From Candidatus Colivicinus equi (lineage in GTDB: Bacteria; Bacillota_I; Bacilli_A; Erysipelotrichales; Erysipelotrichaceae): a stretch of DNA of 34,589 bases. Location: NCBI GenBank assembly GCA_018064825.1, contig JAGHUL010000049.1:1-34589 (forward strand). Direction: 5' to 3'. Below are positions 15,371 to 23,674 of the stretch, piece by piece. The notes beneath the pieces were generated by a model. It searched no databases. It was given only the letters and a program-made list of their open reading frames with translations, and had not been told where the DNA came from. Position numbers and translations under genes: made by a program. The stretch's first letter is position 1. Each line of letters opens with the position of its first letter.

Positions 15371-17150
15371 CTGGATCACTCTCCACTATTTTACAATATT
15401 TGTATTTTACTTTTCGTTTGCTTATTTCACTACGTGTAACTTTTTCGTCTTTTGAAATGCCAGCTATTTCAACAACATAATCATTACTTCCATCACACAA
15501 AGGATCATCTTCTATTTCGCTAGCACTTATATTCTTTTCTGGGATTCCTAGATATGCTAAATAACTATCAAATTGAGCTTTTGGTAATTTTTGTATTTCT
15601 CCGATTGTTATTATTTCTTCATCTTCATCGTCTTCTTTGTCGTCTTTATCGTCATCTTTCTTAGAATCATCAGTTTCGGTTTTGAATAAATAGTTTGTTT
15701 CGTAAGGAGTTGAATCTAAGTAGTCATCATCTCCTAATGCAACAATAGAAATCTTGTAACTTGTTCCTTCTTGCATATTTGTTACATCGAATTTAACTGT
15801 CTCTATCTCGTCTATTGTTTTGTTCAGACCTGTTCCTAAATCGATGCTAACTGAATATCCTGTAGCATTCTTCACACCATCAAACGAAACATATAGATAA
15901 TCTTCATCTTTACTAATTTTTACATTGCTTACTTGTGGCAATATTTGTGTTTTTATTTCTTCGGTTTCAAATTGTTTATATTTGTTCTTTCCTACACCAT
16001 ATATCTTTCTACCATCATAGCCAACTAAATAATCATCTGATGCAGCGATGCAAATTATGTTATTCCAGCTTGATACTTCTTCTTTATATTTTTCGTTTTC
16101 AATATCTATATGAACCTTGCCATATTCATCTAGGGCTGCGACGAAATCGTTGCCGCATGCTACATCAACGATACTATTCCAACCTTCTGCACTTAAGTAA
16201 TTATCTGTATTCTTTGTATAAACATCAATTGTTTTGTCTGTATTTAAGATTGTTAAAACATTGTCACTACCATCGATATCTAATATGTCATCATAGTTCT
16301 TTAAACTCGATGATCCTATGAAAGATCCAGAAAATATCAAACCACCGTCTTGATTTACTACGATAGAACCATCATCAAAGGCAAATATTTTTTTGACATT
16401 TCTTGTTCCTGCTAATTCACATTGTTTATTTGAATTTTCTCCCGTTGAGAATACTCTGCCGCTCGTGTCTAAAGCTAAAATATGATTATCTCCACAAGCG
16501 ATGTCGGTGATACTAGACCAGTCTTCAACTTCTTCGGCATATTTGCTTAATAAACCTATTGAACTAACTGTTCCATCTTCTTGTAAGATGATAGTGAAAC
16601 CTTCGCCTTCGCAAACTTTTATTGCGCCACTACTAGGAAGTAGCGATATTTGCCCATTGCTATTATCTCCTGTTCCTATTACCGCTCCAGAATCATCGAT
16701 GTATACAACATTAGTGCTTGATGATGATAAACGGCTAATGTTTTCTCTTACAATTTCTAATGGCTTATTTGATTTGTTTAATACAATTATCAAAACTAAA
16801 ATAACTACCAATAATGCGAAGATTATTCCTGTTACTAGTTTATTTCTCATTACAAAATTTTTGATATCTCTGAAAACACTTTTCTTTGTGAAATAGGCGA
16901 TATTTAAATCATCTGTTGTACTTCCTGTTGCCTCGTGAAGTGTTATTTTATCATCGTTTCTAAATATCTCTTCTACAGGAACATGATACAAAGATGCTAG
17001 TTTTTTTATCACTGGATAATTTGGAATATCGTTTCCATTTTCATAATTCATATATTTCAATGTGTCTACACCACAAACACTCGCAACCTTAGATTGTGAA
17101 TAACCGTAGTGTTTACGTAGTTTTAATAACTTATTTGGTAAGTAATTCAT
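15348..17150 (-). CDS. Membrane regulator: XRE HTH + TM + RCC1-like repeats + FN3-like domain
   Basis: A 600-residue protein with an unusual layout. Residues about 5-62 are an XRE/Cro helix-turn-helix (LLKLRKHYGYSQSKVASVCGVD...PVIKKLASLYHVPVEEIF). One TM helix lies at about 105-125 (LVTGIIFALLVVILVLIIVL). Outside, about 145-415, is a chain of RCC1-type propeller repeats with recurring I-x-x-G/C-D-x-x-x-x-A-L-D and G-x-N-S-N motifs (CGDNHILALDTSGRVFSTGEN). A fibronectin III-like stretch follows (about 418-510, TGYSVSIDL...YKISIVAL), then an acidic linker (KKDDDKDDKEDDEDEE) and a short C-terminal domain. The cytosolic N-terminus could bind DNA while the propeller senses something outside. Its target is not visible. 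It leads the cysS-mrnC-rlmB transcript. The ATG has TGATAAAAT 6 nt upstream and no Shine-Dalgarno. Confidence 0.8.
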   Translation of the reverse strand: MNYLPNKLLKLRKHYGYSQSKVASVCGVDTLKYMNYENGNDIPNYPVIKKLASLYHVPVEEIFRNDDKITLHEATGSTTDDLNIAYFTKKSVFRDIKNFVMRNKLVTGIIFALLVVILVLIIVLNKSNKPLEIVRENISRLSSSSTNVVYIDDSGAVIGTGDNSNGQISLLPSSGAIKVCEGEGFTIILQEDGTVSSIGLLSKYAEEVEDWSSITDIACGDNHILALDTSGRVFSTGENSNKQCELAGTRNVKKIFAFDDGSIVVNQDGGLIFSGSFIGSSSLKNYDDILDIDGSDNVLTILNTDKTIDVYTKNTDNYLSAEGWNSIVDVACGNDFVAALDEYGKVHIDIENEKYKEEVSSWNNIICIAASDDYLVGYDGRKIYGVGKNKYKQFETEEIKTQILPQVSNVKISKDEDYLYVSFDGVKNATGYSVSIDLGTGLNKTIDEIETVKFDVTNMQEGTSYKISIVALGDDDYLDSTPYETNYLFKTETDDSKKDDDKDDKEDDEDEEIITIGEIQKLPKAQFDSYLAYLGIPEKNISASEIEDDPLCDGSNDYVVEIAGISKDEKVTRSEISKRKVKYKYCKIVESDPDEQDLED

Positions 17151-17156
17151 ACATAA

Positions 17157-17165
17157 ATTTTATCA
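17157..17165 (-). promoter_or_regulatory. Extended -10 (TGATAAAAT) 6 nt before the RCC1-regulator ATG
   Basis: The minus strand reads TGATAAAAT, six bases, ATG. The extended -10 is identical to the one before dtd. It starts the RCC1-small protein-cysS-mrnC-rlmB transcript and predicts a leaderless first gene. It is back to back with the tRNA-Asn promoter on the plus strand. Confidence 0.6.
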
Positions 17166-17172
17166 TAATCGC

Positions 17173-17201
17173 TTGTATTTCATTAATTAGCGTGCTAAAA
17201 T
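17173..17201 (+). promoter_or_regulatory. Promoter of the tRNA-Asn/tRNA-Glu unit
   Basis: -35 TTGTAT (17173-17178) and -10 TAAAAT (17196-17201), 17-bp spacer, with an upstream TG making an extended -10 (TGCTAAAAT). The tRNA starts 13 nt after the -10. Confidence 0.75.
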
Positions 17202-17214
17202 AAACAAGCGATGT

Positions 17215-17290
17215 GCCCGAATAGCTCAGTCGGTAGAGCAATCGGCTGTTAACCGATTTGTCACAGGTTCGAGTCCTGTTTCGGGCGCCA
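17215..17290 (+). tRNA. tRNA-Asn (GTT)
   Basis: 76 nt with encoded CCA. Acceptor GCCCGAA pairs with TTCGGGC, discriminator G; anticodon stem ATCGG/CCGAT encloses CTGTTAA, anticodon GTT; T arm ACAGG-TTCGAGT-CCTGT. Confidence 0.97.
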
Positions 17291-17298
17291 TTGCTTGT

Positions 17299-17375
17299 GG
17301 TAGGTTGGTGAAGCGGCTTAACACACCGCCCTTTCACGGCGGCATTCACGGGTTCGAATCCCGTACCTATCACCA
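17299..17375 (+). tRNA. tRNA-Glu (TTC)
   Basis: 77 nt with encoded CCA. Acceptor GGTAGGT pairs with ACCTATC (one G-T); anticodon stem CCGCC/GGCGG encloses CTTTCAC, anticodon TTC; T arm ACGGG-TTCGAAT-CCCGT. It is 8 nt after tRNA-Asn, so both are probably cut from one precursor. Confidence 0.97.
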
Positions 17376-17390
17376 CTAAGACCAAGTAAG

Positions 17391-17417
17391 GACTGAAAGG
17401 GCGACCTCAGTCTTTTT
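17391..17417 (+). terminator. Intrinsic terminator after tRNA-Asn/tRNA-Glu
   Basis: GACTGA (17391-17396) pairs with TCAGTC (17407-17412), loop of 10 nt, followed by TTTTT. Confidence 0.75.
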
Positions 17418-17440
17418 ATTTCCAACAATAAGCCGCGAAC

Positions 17441-17470
17441 ATATTGCATCATATTGCTTATATATTGCGA
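17441..17470 (+). repeat. Three phased ATATTGC direct repeats upstream of tRNA-Lys
   Basis: ATATTGC occurs at 17441, 17451 and 17462, i.e. with 10- and 11-bp spacing, one per helical turn. The last copy overlaps the candidate -35 (TTGCGA). The rest of 17418-17504 holds no other feature I can support. Confidence 0.5.
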
Positions 17471-17486
17471 CAAGTTGTAGTGACTG

Positions 17487-17495
17487 TGCTATAAT
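17487..17495 (+). promoter_or_regulatory. Extended -10 promoter of tRNA-Lys
   Basis: TGCTATAAT is a perfect extended -10 ending 9 nt before the tRNA. A possible -35 TTGCGA at 17465-17470 is 19 bp upstream, rather far; the extended -10 probably compensates. Confidence 0.7.
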
Positions 17496-17504
17496 ACTCT
17501 TGTT

Positions 17505-17580
17505 GGTCCCCTAGCTCAGCTGGCAGAGCAATTGACTCTTAATCAATGGGTCGTCGGTTCGAATCCGACGGGGATCACCA
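17505..17580 (+). tRNA. tRNA-Lys (CTT)
   Basis: 76 nt with encoded CCA. Acceptor GGTCCCC pairs with GGGGATC (one G-T); anticodon stem ATTGA/TCAAT encloses CTCTTAA, anticodon CTT; T arm GTCGG-TTCGAAT-CCGAC. Confidence 0.97.
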
Positions 17581-17592
17581 CTTTAAAAAAAT

Positions 17593-17619
17593 AGAGCATC
17601 TAAAGTGATGCTCTTTTTT
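17593..17619. terminator. Bidirectional terminator between tRNA-Lys and the ABC exporter
   Basis: AGAGCATC (17593-17600) pairs with GATGCTCT (17607-17614). It is followed by TTTTTT on the plus strand and by a T-rich run (ATTTTTTT) on the minus strand, so it can stop both converging transcripts. Confidence 0.8.
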
Positions 17620-19378
17620 ATTGTTCAAATTGAAGTTGATATAGTTTGTAGTAATAGCCTCTATTCTTAAGTAATTCTTGATGGGTTCCTGATTCAATTA
17701 TCTTTCCTTTTTGCAAAACAATGATTTGATCTGAATGTTGAACGGTTGATAGTCTATGTGCAACTATCAACATAGTTCCAATATTTTTCATCTTTTCAAG
17801 TGAAGATTGAATTAGGACTTCTGTTTCTGTATCAATGTTGGCTGTCGCTTCATCAAGAATCATTATTTGAGGTTTATGAATGACAGTACGCGCAAATGAT
17901 AATAATTGTCTTTGTCCTTGTGACAAATTTTCGCCTTTTTGAATCAACTCTTCATTAATACCATTTGGCAATTTGTCGATGAACGAATCGGCATTTACAT
18001 ATTTGCATGCCGCTTCAACTTCTTCATCATTATAGTGTTCATCATGTAATGTCACATTTTCTTTTATTGTTCCACTAAACAAAAATACATCTTGTAACAT
18101 TTGACCAACTGCTTTTCTTAATGAAGAAATCTTAATATCTTTGATGTTTATTCCGTCAATTAATATTTCACCTTTTTGAATTTCATAGTTTCTTACTATT
18201 AATGATAAAATAGTAGTCTTTCCAGCTCCCGTTGCACCTACAAAAGCACATGTTTGTCCCGGCTTAATTTTGAATGAAACATCTTTTAATATCCAATGAT
18301 CTTCACGATATGCAAACCAAACATGTTTAAATTCTATTTCGCCTTTTATTTCCATAGGCTCGACTGCATTTTCCTTATCTAGCACTTCAGGTTTAACATC
18401 TAGCAAATTAAAAATTCTTTCTGATGCTGTGAAGGCTTTTTGTAAGTTGTTTAGTTGATCAGCTAAATTTTGAATTGGATTAAAGAATTTAGATAGGTAT
18501 AAATAGAATGCAACTATTTCTCCTGCAGATAATCCAAATTTAATTCCTAAGATAAAGCATAGAGCAATTGTGCAATTGTAGATTAATGAGATTAGTGGCC
18601 TATATATAGAGAATGCGCCAATTACATTGAAACGTTGTTTTCTTAGCGCTTCGTTCTTTTCGTTAAATTGTTCTTCTTTATATTTTTCCTGATTAAAGAT
18701 TTGTGTTAATTTCATGCCAGATAAATTTTCTGATAAAAATGTGTTGATATCTGATTCGCATGCTCTTTCTTTTCTAAAGATGTTTTTTATTTTGCGTGAA
18801 AAAACAAAGGAAATAACAAAGACAACTATGATTACAAATAGTAACGAGAACGATAGTGATGGTGATATATATATCATGATGACGTATACACCAACTAAAG
18901 TTGAAATATCTTTCAATATTCTTACTAAAACTCCAGTAAATAAATCAGACATATTTGCTGTATACGAAGTTACTCTAGTTACTAGAGAACCAACCGGCAT
19001 TTCATCAAATTGATTTAAAGACATATTTTCGATATGTTCAAATATTTCGTTACGCAGACGGAAAATAATTTTTTGTCCGCATTTTTGTAAAACACGAGCT
19101 TCTATGTATAGGAATGCTTGATTGAAGATAACGATAACAAACGATAATATACATAGAGTGATTATTAGTTTGATATTAATATTTGTTTCTACTAATAAGT
19201 CGGTTATCTTGCTGGTGAATAGTGGTGAAATAGCATCTAATGCAACGTTGAACACTAACAAAACTAGAGCAATTATGAAACTGTTCTTTTCGGGTTTAAT
19301 GTACTCAAGAGTTCTTGAAATAATAACTCTTAGAGGTAACTTCTTGTCACCTTTTAATTTTGCAAGCTCTTCGTTCAT
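17618..19378 (-). CDS. ABC exporter subunit, TMD-NBD, with complete NBD motifs
   Basis: A 586-residue half-transporter. Residues about 1-320 hold six TM helices of the type IV exporter fold. The NBD has Walker A GATGAGKTT, signature LSQGQ, Walker B IMILDEATANID with catalytic Glu, and an intact H-loop AHRLSTV. Together with the gene directly upstream (stop TAG touching this ATG) it forms a heterodimer like BmrCD, LmrCD or TM287/288. Its signature is non-canonical (LSQGQ rather than LSGGQ), and it would face the partner's degenerate ATP site. Likely role: drug, lipid or peptide export; substrate unknown. Confidence 0.93.
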   Translation of the reverse strand: MNEELAKLKGDKKLPLRVIISRTLEYIKPEKNSFIIALVLLVFNVALDAISPLFTSKITDLLVETNINIKLIITLCILSFVIVIFNQAFLYIEARVLQKCGQKIIFRLRNEIFEHIENMSLNQFDEMPVGSLVTRVTSYTANMSDLFTGVLVRILKDISTLVGVYVIMIYISPSLSFSLLFVIIVVFVISFVFSRKIKNIFRKERACESDINTFLSENLSGMKLTQIFNQEKYKEEQFNEKNEALRKQRFNVIGAFSIYRPLISLIYNCTIALCFILGIKFGLSAGEIVAFYLYLSKFFNPIQNLADQLNNLQKAFTASERIFNLLDVKPEVLDKENAVEPMEIKGEIEFKHVWFAYREDHWILKDVSFKIKPGQTCAFVGATGAGKTTILSLIVRNYEIQKGEILIDGINIKDIKISSLRKAVGQMLQDVFLFSGTIKENVTLHDEHYNDEEVEAACKYVNADSFIDKLPNGINEELIQKGENLSQGQRQLLSFARTVIHKPQIMILDEATANIDTETEVLIQSSLEKMKNIGTMLIVAHRLSTVQHSDQIIVLQKGKIIESGTHQELLKNRGYYYKLYQLQFEQ

Positions 19379-21157
19379 CTATAATTCACTCTCTAGTTTC
19401 TGCAAGTAAACCATCTTCTTGTATGTTGGCGACGTATCTAATAGATCGCTTGGTTTGCCAAAAGCTTCAACTTTTCCAGCATTTAAAACTAATATCTTGT
19501 CTAGCGAAGATACCGTTGAAACTCTTGATGCAATAATAATTGTTGTTTTACCTTTTCGTTTTTCTTTGATGTTATTTAAAATTGTTTCTTCAGTTTTAAC
19601 ATCTACTGCTGAAACCGAATCATCCATAATCATGATTGGAGAATCTTTAATATACGCTCTCGCGATTGAGATTCTTTGTTTTTGACCACCTGATAACGTA
19701 ACTCCTCTTTCACCAGTCATTGTGTAGTAGCCTTCTTGGAAGTCTTTGATATTATCATCTACTGCTGCAAATGAAGCAGCATCTTTTACCTTATCCATCT
19801 CAACCTCTTCATTCGAGAAGATGATATTGTTTTTAATATTATCTGAAAACAAGAAGTTATCTTGCGGAACATATGCAATGTTACTTCTAAGACTTGTTAT
19901 ATCGATATCCATTAAGTCGATGTCATCGATATAAATGCTTTCTTTTTCAATATTGTATAGATGTAGCAAGGAATTAACTAATGTGGTTTTGCCTGCACCG
20001 ATCTTGCCAACAATGCCAATCATTTCTCCTGGCATTATTTCAAAAGATACGTTATCTAATATTGTTCGATCTTTTTTAGGATATATAAAACTGAAATTAT
20101 TGAAAGTTATTTTACCTTTACAGTTTTTAAGTTTAATTGCGTTAGGATTATTTTGAATTTCTTCTTCTTCGTTTAGGAAGTGAACAATTCTTATTAAGCT
20201 AGCTTTAAAGCGAGAATGCATCTGCAAGATTTGTCCCATAGCAATCATTGGCCAAATCAATATGTCAACATATCCTATGAAAGATATTAATTGACTAACC
20301 GACAACATTACTGGCTTGCCAAAGAATACTACAGGATTATTAATAGAGTTACGATATACAAAGAATGCGCCGAAGCCTAGAACCATACTCATGGCTATGC
20401 CGATAATTAATTCTATACAAACATCAAAACCGACTGATAAATTTGCGAATTCTAAATTTTTATCACTGTTTTCTTGAGCAACTTTTTTGAAGGCTTTTTG
20501 TTCTTGCTTTTCTTTGACAAAGGCTTTTATAACACGTATGCCTGTAAAATTTTCTTGAGTGAAATCGTATAGTCTATCATAATAACGTTGTCTTTCTTCC
20601 CACTTATCAGACATTGTTTTTTCAACTTTGTTTCCCCAAATGATTAGAGCGAACATCGGAATGATTGCAATAAGACTTAATGTATAATCTAGAGAGCACA
20701 TTCTGTATATAGCTAAAGAAGATAGAAATAGAGCATCGACAATCATGATTGTTCCCCAACCCGTGAATTCTTCAACAGCTTCTATATCACTTGAGAACCA
20801 CGACATAATGTTTCCGACTTTATTTTCGTGATAATATCTTTGCGACATTCTTTCTGCTTTCATAAACATATCATGTCGTATACCGGCCTCTATTTTATGT
20901 GAAGCCGGCATTATTGCCATTCTAAAAACTATTCTTCCAATGAATAGTATAAAGGCCACAATTATTACTTTGATGACGATGACTTTTATATCGGCAAATA
21001 CGACACCATTTTTACTTGATACTATTTCTACAATCGAACCTAAAAAATCAGGAATATACAGTTGGACAATATCAACTATTATGTCAGCTAATATTCCAAG
21101 CAATAGCAATCCTGAGAATTTAATATAGTAACTTTTAATATACTTTTTATAACTCAT
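19379..21157 (-). CDS. ABC exporter subunit, TMD-NBD, degenerate ATP site
   Basis: A 592-residue half-transporter with six TM helices (about 17-300) and an NBD. Walker A is GKIGAGKTT and the signature is a canonical LSGGQ, but Walker B ends IMIMDDSVSAVD (catalytic Glu replaced by Asp) and the H-loop reads ASRVSTV (His replaced by Ser). This is the pattern of the degenerate-site subunit in heterodimeric exporters. The track begins at a TTG (21163); I use the ATG at 21157. There is no Shine-Dalgarno, and the -10 lies 6 nt upstream. A palindromic operator sits in the promoter spacer. Confidence 0.92.
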   Translation of the reverse strand: MSYKKYIKSYYIKFSGLLLLGILADIIVDIVQLYIPDFLGSIVEIVSSKNGVVFADIKVIVIKVIIVAFILFIGRIVFRMAIMPASHKIEAGIRHDMFMKAERMSQRYYHENKVGNIMSWFSSDIEAVEEFTGWGTIMIVDALFLSSLAIYRMCSLDYTLSLIAIIPMFALIIWGNKVEKTMSDKWEERQRYYDRLYDFTQENFTGIRVIKAFVKEKQEQKAFKKVAQENSDKNLEFANLSVGFDVCIELIIGIAMSMVLGFGAFFVYRNSINNPVVFFGKPVMLSVSQLISFIGYVDILIWPMIAMGQILQMHSRFKASLIRIVHFLNEEEEIQNNPNAIKLKNCKGKITFNNFSFIYPKKDRTILDNVSFEIMPGEMIGIVGKIGAGKTTLVNSLLHLYNIEKESIYIDDIDLMDIDITSLRSNIAYVPQDNFLFSDNIKNNIIFSNEEVEMDKVKDAASFAAVDDNIKDFQEGYYTMTGERGVTLSGGQKQRISIARAYIKDSPIMIMDDSVSAVDVKTEETILNNIKEKRKGKTTIIIASRVSTVSSLDKILVLNAGKVEAFGKPSDLLDTSPTYKKMVYLQKLESEL

Positions 21158-21163
21158 ATACAA

Positions 21164-21192
21164 AATATATTATGCAACATGTTGCTTAACAA
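21164..21192 (-). promoter_or_regulatory. Promoter of the ABC exporter operon, 6 nt before the ATG
   Basis: On the minus strand: -35 TTGTTA (21187-21192), a 17-bp spacer and -10 TATATT (21164-21169), then 6 nt and the ATG. The predicted start site is at the ATG, so the message would be leaderless. The -35 directly abuts the T-run of the upstream terminator. Confidence 0.65.
21170..21189. promoter_or_regulatory. Palindromic operator inside the ABC promoter spacer
   Basis: GCAACATGTTGC (21174-21185) is a perfect 12-bp palindrome, extending to 20 bp (TTATGCAACATGTTGCTTAA) with one mismatched pair. It fills the spacer between -35 and -10, the classic place for a repressor of MarR, TetR or MerR type. 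No such regulator gene is adjacent in this window. Confidence 0.6.
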
Positions 21193-21219
21193 AAAAAGAA
21201 GCACCGCGTTTGCGGTGCT
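21191..21219 (-). terminator. Intrinsic terminator after the Bax-inhibitor gene
   Basis: In the gene direction AGCACCGC pairs with GCGGTGCT, loop AAAC, followed by TCTTTTTTT. It begins 7 nt after the stop codon. Confidence 0.85.
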
Positions 21220-21226
21220 ATATCAA

Positions 21227-21919
21227 TTAGTCTCTTCTTTTTCCAAAGATGCTTAGAACTCTTAAGAATAGATTTATGAAATCAAGATACAATTGGAAAG
21301 CTCCCATTATCATCATTTTTTCTTGCATTTCAGAATCGTATAATCCAGCACTATAGAAACTTCTTAAACGTTGAACATCCATTGCGATTAATACTAAGAA
21401 GATAATAACCATTGCGTATGTGATTAATAAATCAGTAGTAGAAGAATGGAATATTAATGTATTTAATAAAGAAACGATAATCAATACTGATAAGCCAGGG
21501 AATATAAATGAGCTAGCTCTTGTCAAATCGACATTTGTTGTCTTGCCGATAATAGCCATGCATATAAACAAGATTGTTGTTGTTGCAAATGCCATTGTAA
21601 CAGAACCTGCTGTATAGCTTAATAGTACTGTTCCTAATGTAAAACCAGTTACGAATGAATACAAGAAATAGCATATATATGCAGTTTTCTTTGACATTGT
21701 TGATAATTTAGCAGTGAAGAAAATAGCGATGCCTATTTCTGCAATCAACATGATAAGTGAAGATATTGCAACAAATGATAGAAATGCATAACTTATTCTA
21801 CATAGTGTTGATACGCCTACTGAAACAAGTGTTGATAAAAATAAACCTAAAGCAACAATAGAGTATGTTTTGCTCATATAGTCTTTAAAAGAAAGTGAAT
21901 TTGAATAATAATTTGTCAT
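21227..21919 (-). CDS. Bax inhibitor-1/YccA family membrane protein
   Basis: A 230-residue protein with seven hydrophobic segments, starting NYYSNSLSFKDYMSKTYSIVALGLF. The family pattern includes the conserved tail with VQRLRSFY and QLYLDFINLFLRVLSIFGKRRD. The bacterial BI-1 (YetJ type) is a pH-sensitive calcium leak channel with a di-aspartyl sensor; the Asp in IAMDVQRL and the Asp in LYLDFINL fit those positions. It has a strong Shine-Dalgarno (AAGGAGG) and its own promoter, and is monocistronic. Confidence 0.92.
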   Translation of the reverse strand: MTNYYSNSLSFKDYMSKTYSIVALGLFLSTLVSVGVSTLCRISYAFLSFVAISSLIMLIAEIGIAIFFTAKLSTMSKKTAYICYFLYSFVTGFTLGTVLLSYTAGSVTMAFATTTILFICMAIIGKTTNVDLTRASSFIFPGLSVLIIVSLLNTLIFHSSTTDLLITYAMVIIFLVLIAMDVQRLRSFYSAGLYDSEMQEKMMIMGAFQLYLDFINLFLRVLSIFGKRRD

Positions 21920-21946
21920 TTTGAGTCCTCCTTCATTTCAACAATA

Positions 21947-21975
21947 ATTGTATTAGTTTTTTAGTAAATGTCCAA
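21947..21975 (-). promoter_or_regulatory. Promoter of the Bax-inhibitor gene
   Basis: On the minus strand: -35 TTGGAC (21970-21975), 17-bp spacer, -10 TACAAT (21947-21952). It leaves a leader of about 20 nt with AAGGAGG, a conventional promoter in contrast to the leaderless candidates. Confidence 0.7.
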
Positions 21976-21979
21976 CATC

Positions 21980-23671
21980 TTACAATTTGGAATCGTCAAT
22001 TTTATCTAGCTCTTCTTCCATCTTTTTAGCGACGTCAGTTAAGCATCCTTCTTCAAATGGAACTTTAAGATTAGCAATTTTAACTTGTTCAACAAATGAT
22101 TTTGTTCCACCTAATTTACAAATATTAACGTAATCTTTCCAAGCATTTTCATCTTTATTTAGTATTCTTACGTAGAATTGTAGAGCACATACTTGAGCTA
22201 GCGTGTAGTCAATATAGTAGAAAGGTGTTTGGAAGATATGCCCTTGGCGATAGAAATATCCACCTTTTTCTAAAATTGGGAATCCAGAATAATCGTTGTC
22301 TGGTAAATATATTTTCTCTAGTCTGCTCCAAGTAGCTTTTCTTTCGTCTTTACTCATTTCTGGATGATTGTATATTTCGTGTTGAAAATGGTCGACTAAA
22401 CATCCATATGGTAAAAAGCTCAAACTTTCACTGATGTGGTAATAGTGATATTTATCAGTATCTTGTTTAAAGAATAATTTTGACCATGGGTGAGCAAAGA
22501 ATTCCATTGACATTGAATTGATTTCTGCTGTTTCCATTGTTCCGAAACTCAAATCAGGAATATCTACTTCCTTCATTGTCATATGTGTCTGGAAAGCGTG
22601 ACCAGCTTCATGAGTTAAGGTATCCACATCTTGACTTGTTCCGTTTGAATTCGCAAAGATAAATGGAGCACGATAATCATGTATAGATACGCAATAGCCG
22701 CCCATTTCTTTATTTGGACGGGTAGGCAAATCAAATAATTCTTGATCAACCATCATTTCAAAGAATTCTTTTGTTTCTGTAGACATCTCTGAATACATTT
22801 CTTTTGCCGCTAAAACAAGTTCATCTAAACTTCCGTGTGGCTTTGGATTGCCAGTTTTGAATTTATAACCAAAATCATAACATTCTAGCTTTTCTAAGCC
22901 TAATCTCTTGGCTTGTCTTTGTCTTATTTTTAAGGTGATTGGTACTATATCTTTAACTACTTGTTCGCGGTACTTCGCAACCATGTTTTCATCATAATCT
23001 AATCTATCCATTCTTATGTAGCCCAGTTCGACGTAATTCTTATAGCCTAGTTTTCTTGCAATTTTATCTCTTAATTTAACTAGCTTATCGTAGATGTCGT
23101 CAAACTTATCCTCGTTGTCTTCATAGAATTTTGTAACTGCTGTAAATGCGGCTTTTCTTGTTTCGCGATTATCGTCATCTAATAATGGACCGATTGAAGC
23201 AAGATTATATTCTTTTCCTTCGAAAAATATTTTTGCGCCTGCATTTAATTTTCCGTATTCAGTTATTAATCTATTTTCTTCTTGCAAGTCTTCAATTATT
23301 TCTGGTGAAAATTGCTTTTTCTGATTTTCCAACAACTTAAAATATGTTTCTGGGATATTCAAATCATTTCTAAATGGGCAATTCAAGATAATATCGGACA
23401 TCTTAACCTCATATTCTTGCATAATTGGATTAATGTTGTCCCAGTATCTAGTCTCTTTATCGTAATATTCATCAGCTGTGTTAATGCTGTGTCTAATGGC
23501 ACATAATATCTGCATGGTTTCGATATGTCCTCTAAAGACATTAAATTCTTTGAAGGCATCCATAAAAGATTTCGCATCAGTTGCTTTAGCTAATTTATCT
23601 AAATTTATTTCGTAATTATTTTTTAGATATTCTTCATCTAAATGTTCATATTTAAAATCTTCAAATTTCAT
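21980..23671 (-). CDS. pepF: M3 family oligoendopeptidase (PepF type)
   Basis: A 563-residue zinc metallopeptidase that degrades small peptides in the cytosol. The zinc motif HEAGHAFQTH is seen at about residue 355, with the third ligand in the following helix (ETAEINSMSMEFF). Upstream are the family helices, e.g. DDDNRETRKAAFTAV and the substrate-grip segment GYCVSIHDYRAPFIFANSNGTSQDV. GGAG precedes the ATG, and it follows tcdA by 3 nt, so miaA-tcdA-pepF form one operon. Confidence 0.94.
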   Translation of the reverse strand: MKFEDFKYEHLDEEYLKNNYEINLDKLAKATDAKSFMDAFKEFNVFRGHIETMQILCAIRHSINTADEYYDKETRYWDNINPIMQEYEVKMSDIILNCPFRNDLNIPETYFKLLENQKKQFSPEIIEDLQEENRLITEYGKLNAGAKIFFEGKEYNLASIGPLLDDDNRETRKAAFTAVTKFYEDNEDKFDDIYDKLVKLRDKIARKLGYKNYVELGYIRMDRLDYDENMVAKYREQVVKDIVPITLKIRQRQAKRLGLEKLECYDFGYKFKTGNPKPHGSLDELVLAAKEMYSEMSTETKEFFEMMVDQELFDLPTRPNKEMGGYCVSIHDYRAPFIFANSNGTSQDVDTLTHEAGHAFQTHMTMKEVDIPDLSFGTMETAEINSMSMEFFAHPWSKLFFKQDTDKYHYYHISESLSFLPYGCLVDHFQHEIYNHPEMSKDERKATWSRLEKIYLPDNDYSGFPILEKGGYFYRQGHIFQTPFYYIDYTLAQVCALQFYVRILNKDENAWKDYVNICKLGGTKSFVEQVKIANLKVPFEEGCLTDVAKKMEEELDKIDDSKL

Positions 23672-23674
23672 TTT

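Noticed and set aside
17131-17385. 84-aa minus-strand ORF across tRNA-Asn and tRNA-Glu
   Set aside because: It is the antisense translation of two tRNA genes (the GTGFEPV and NRTRTCD strings are well-known spurious tRNA-derived ORFs).
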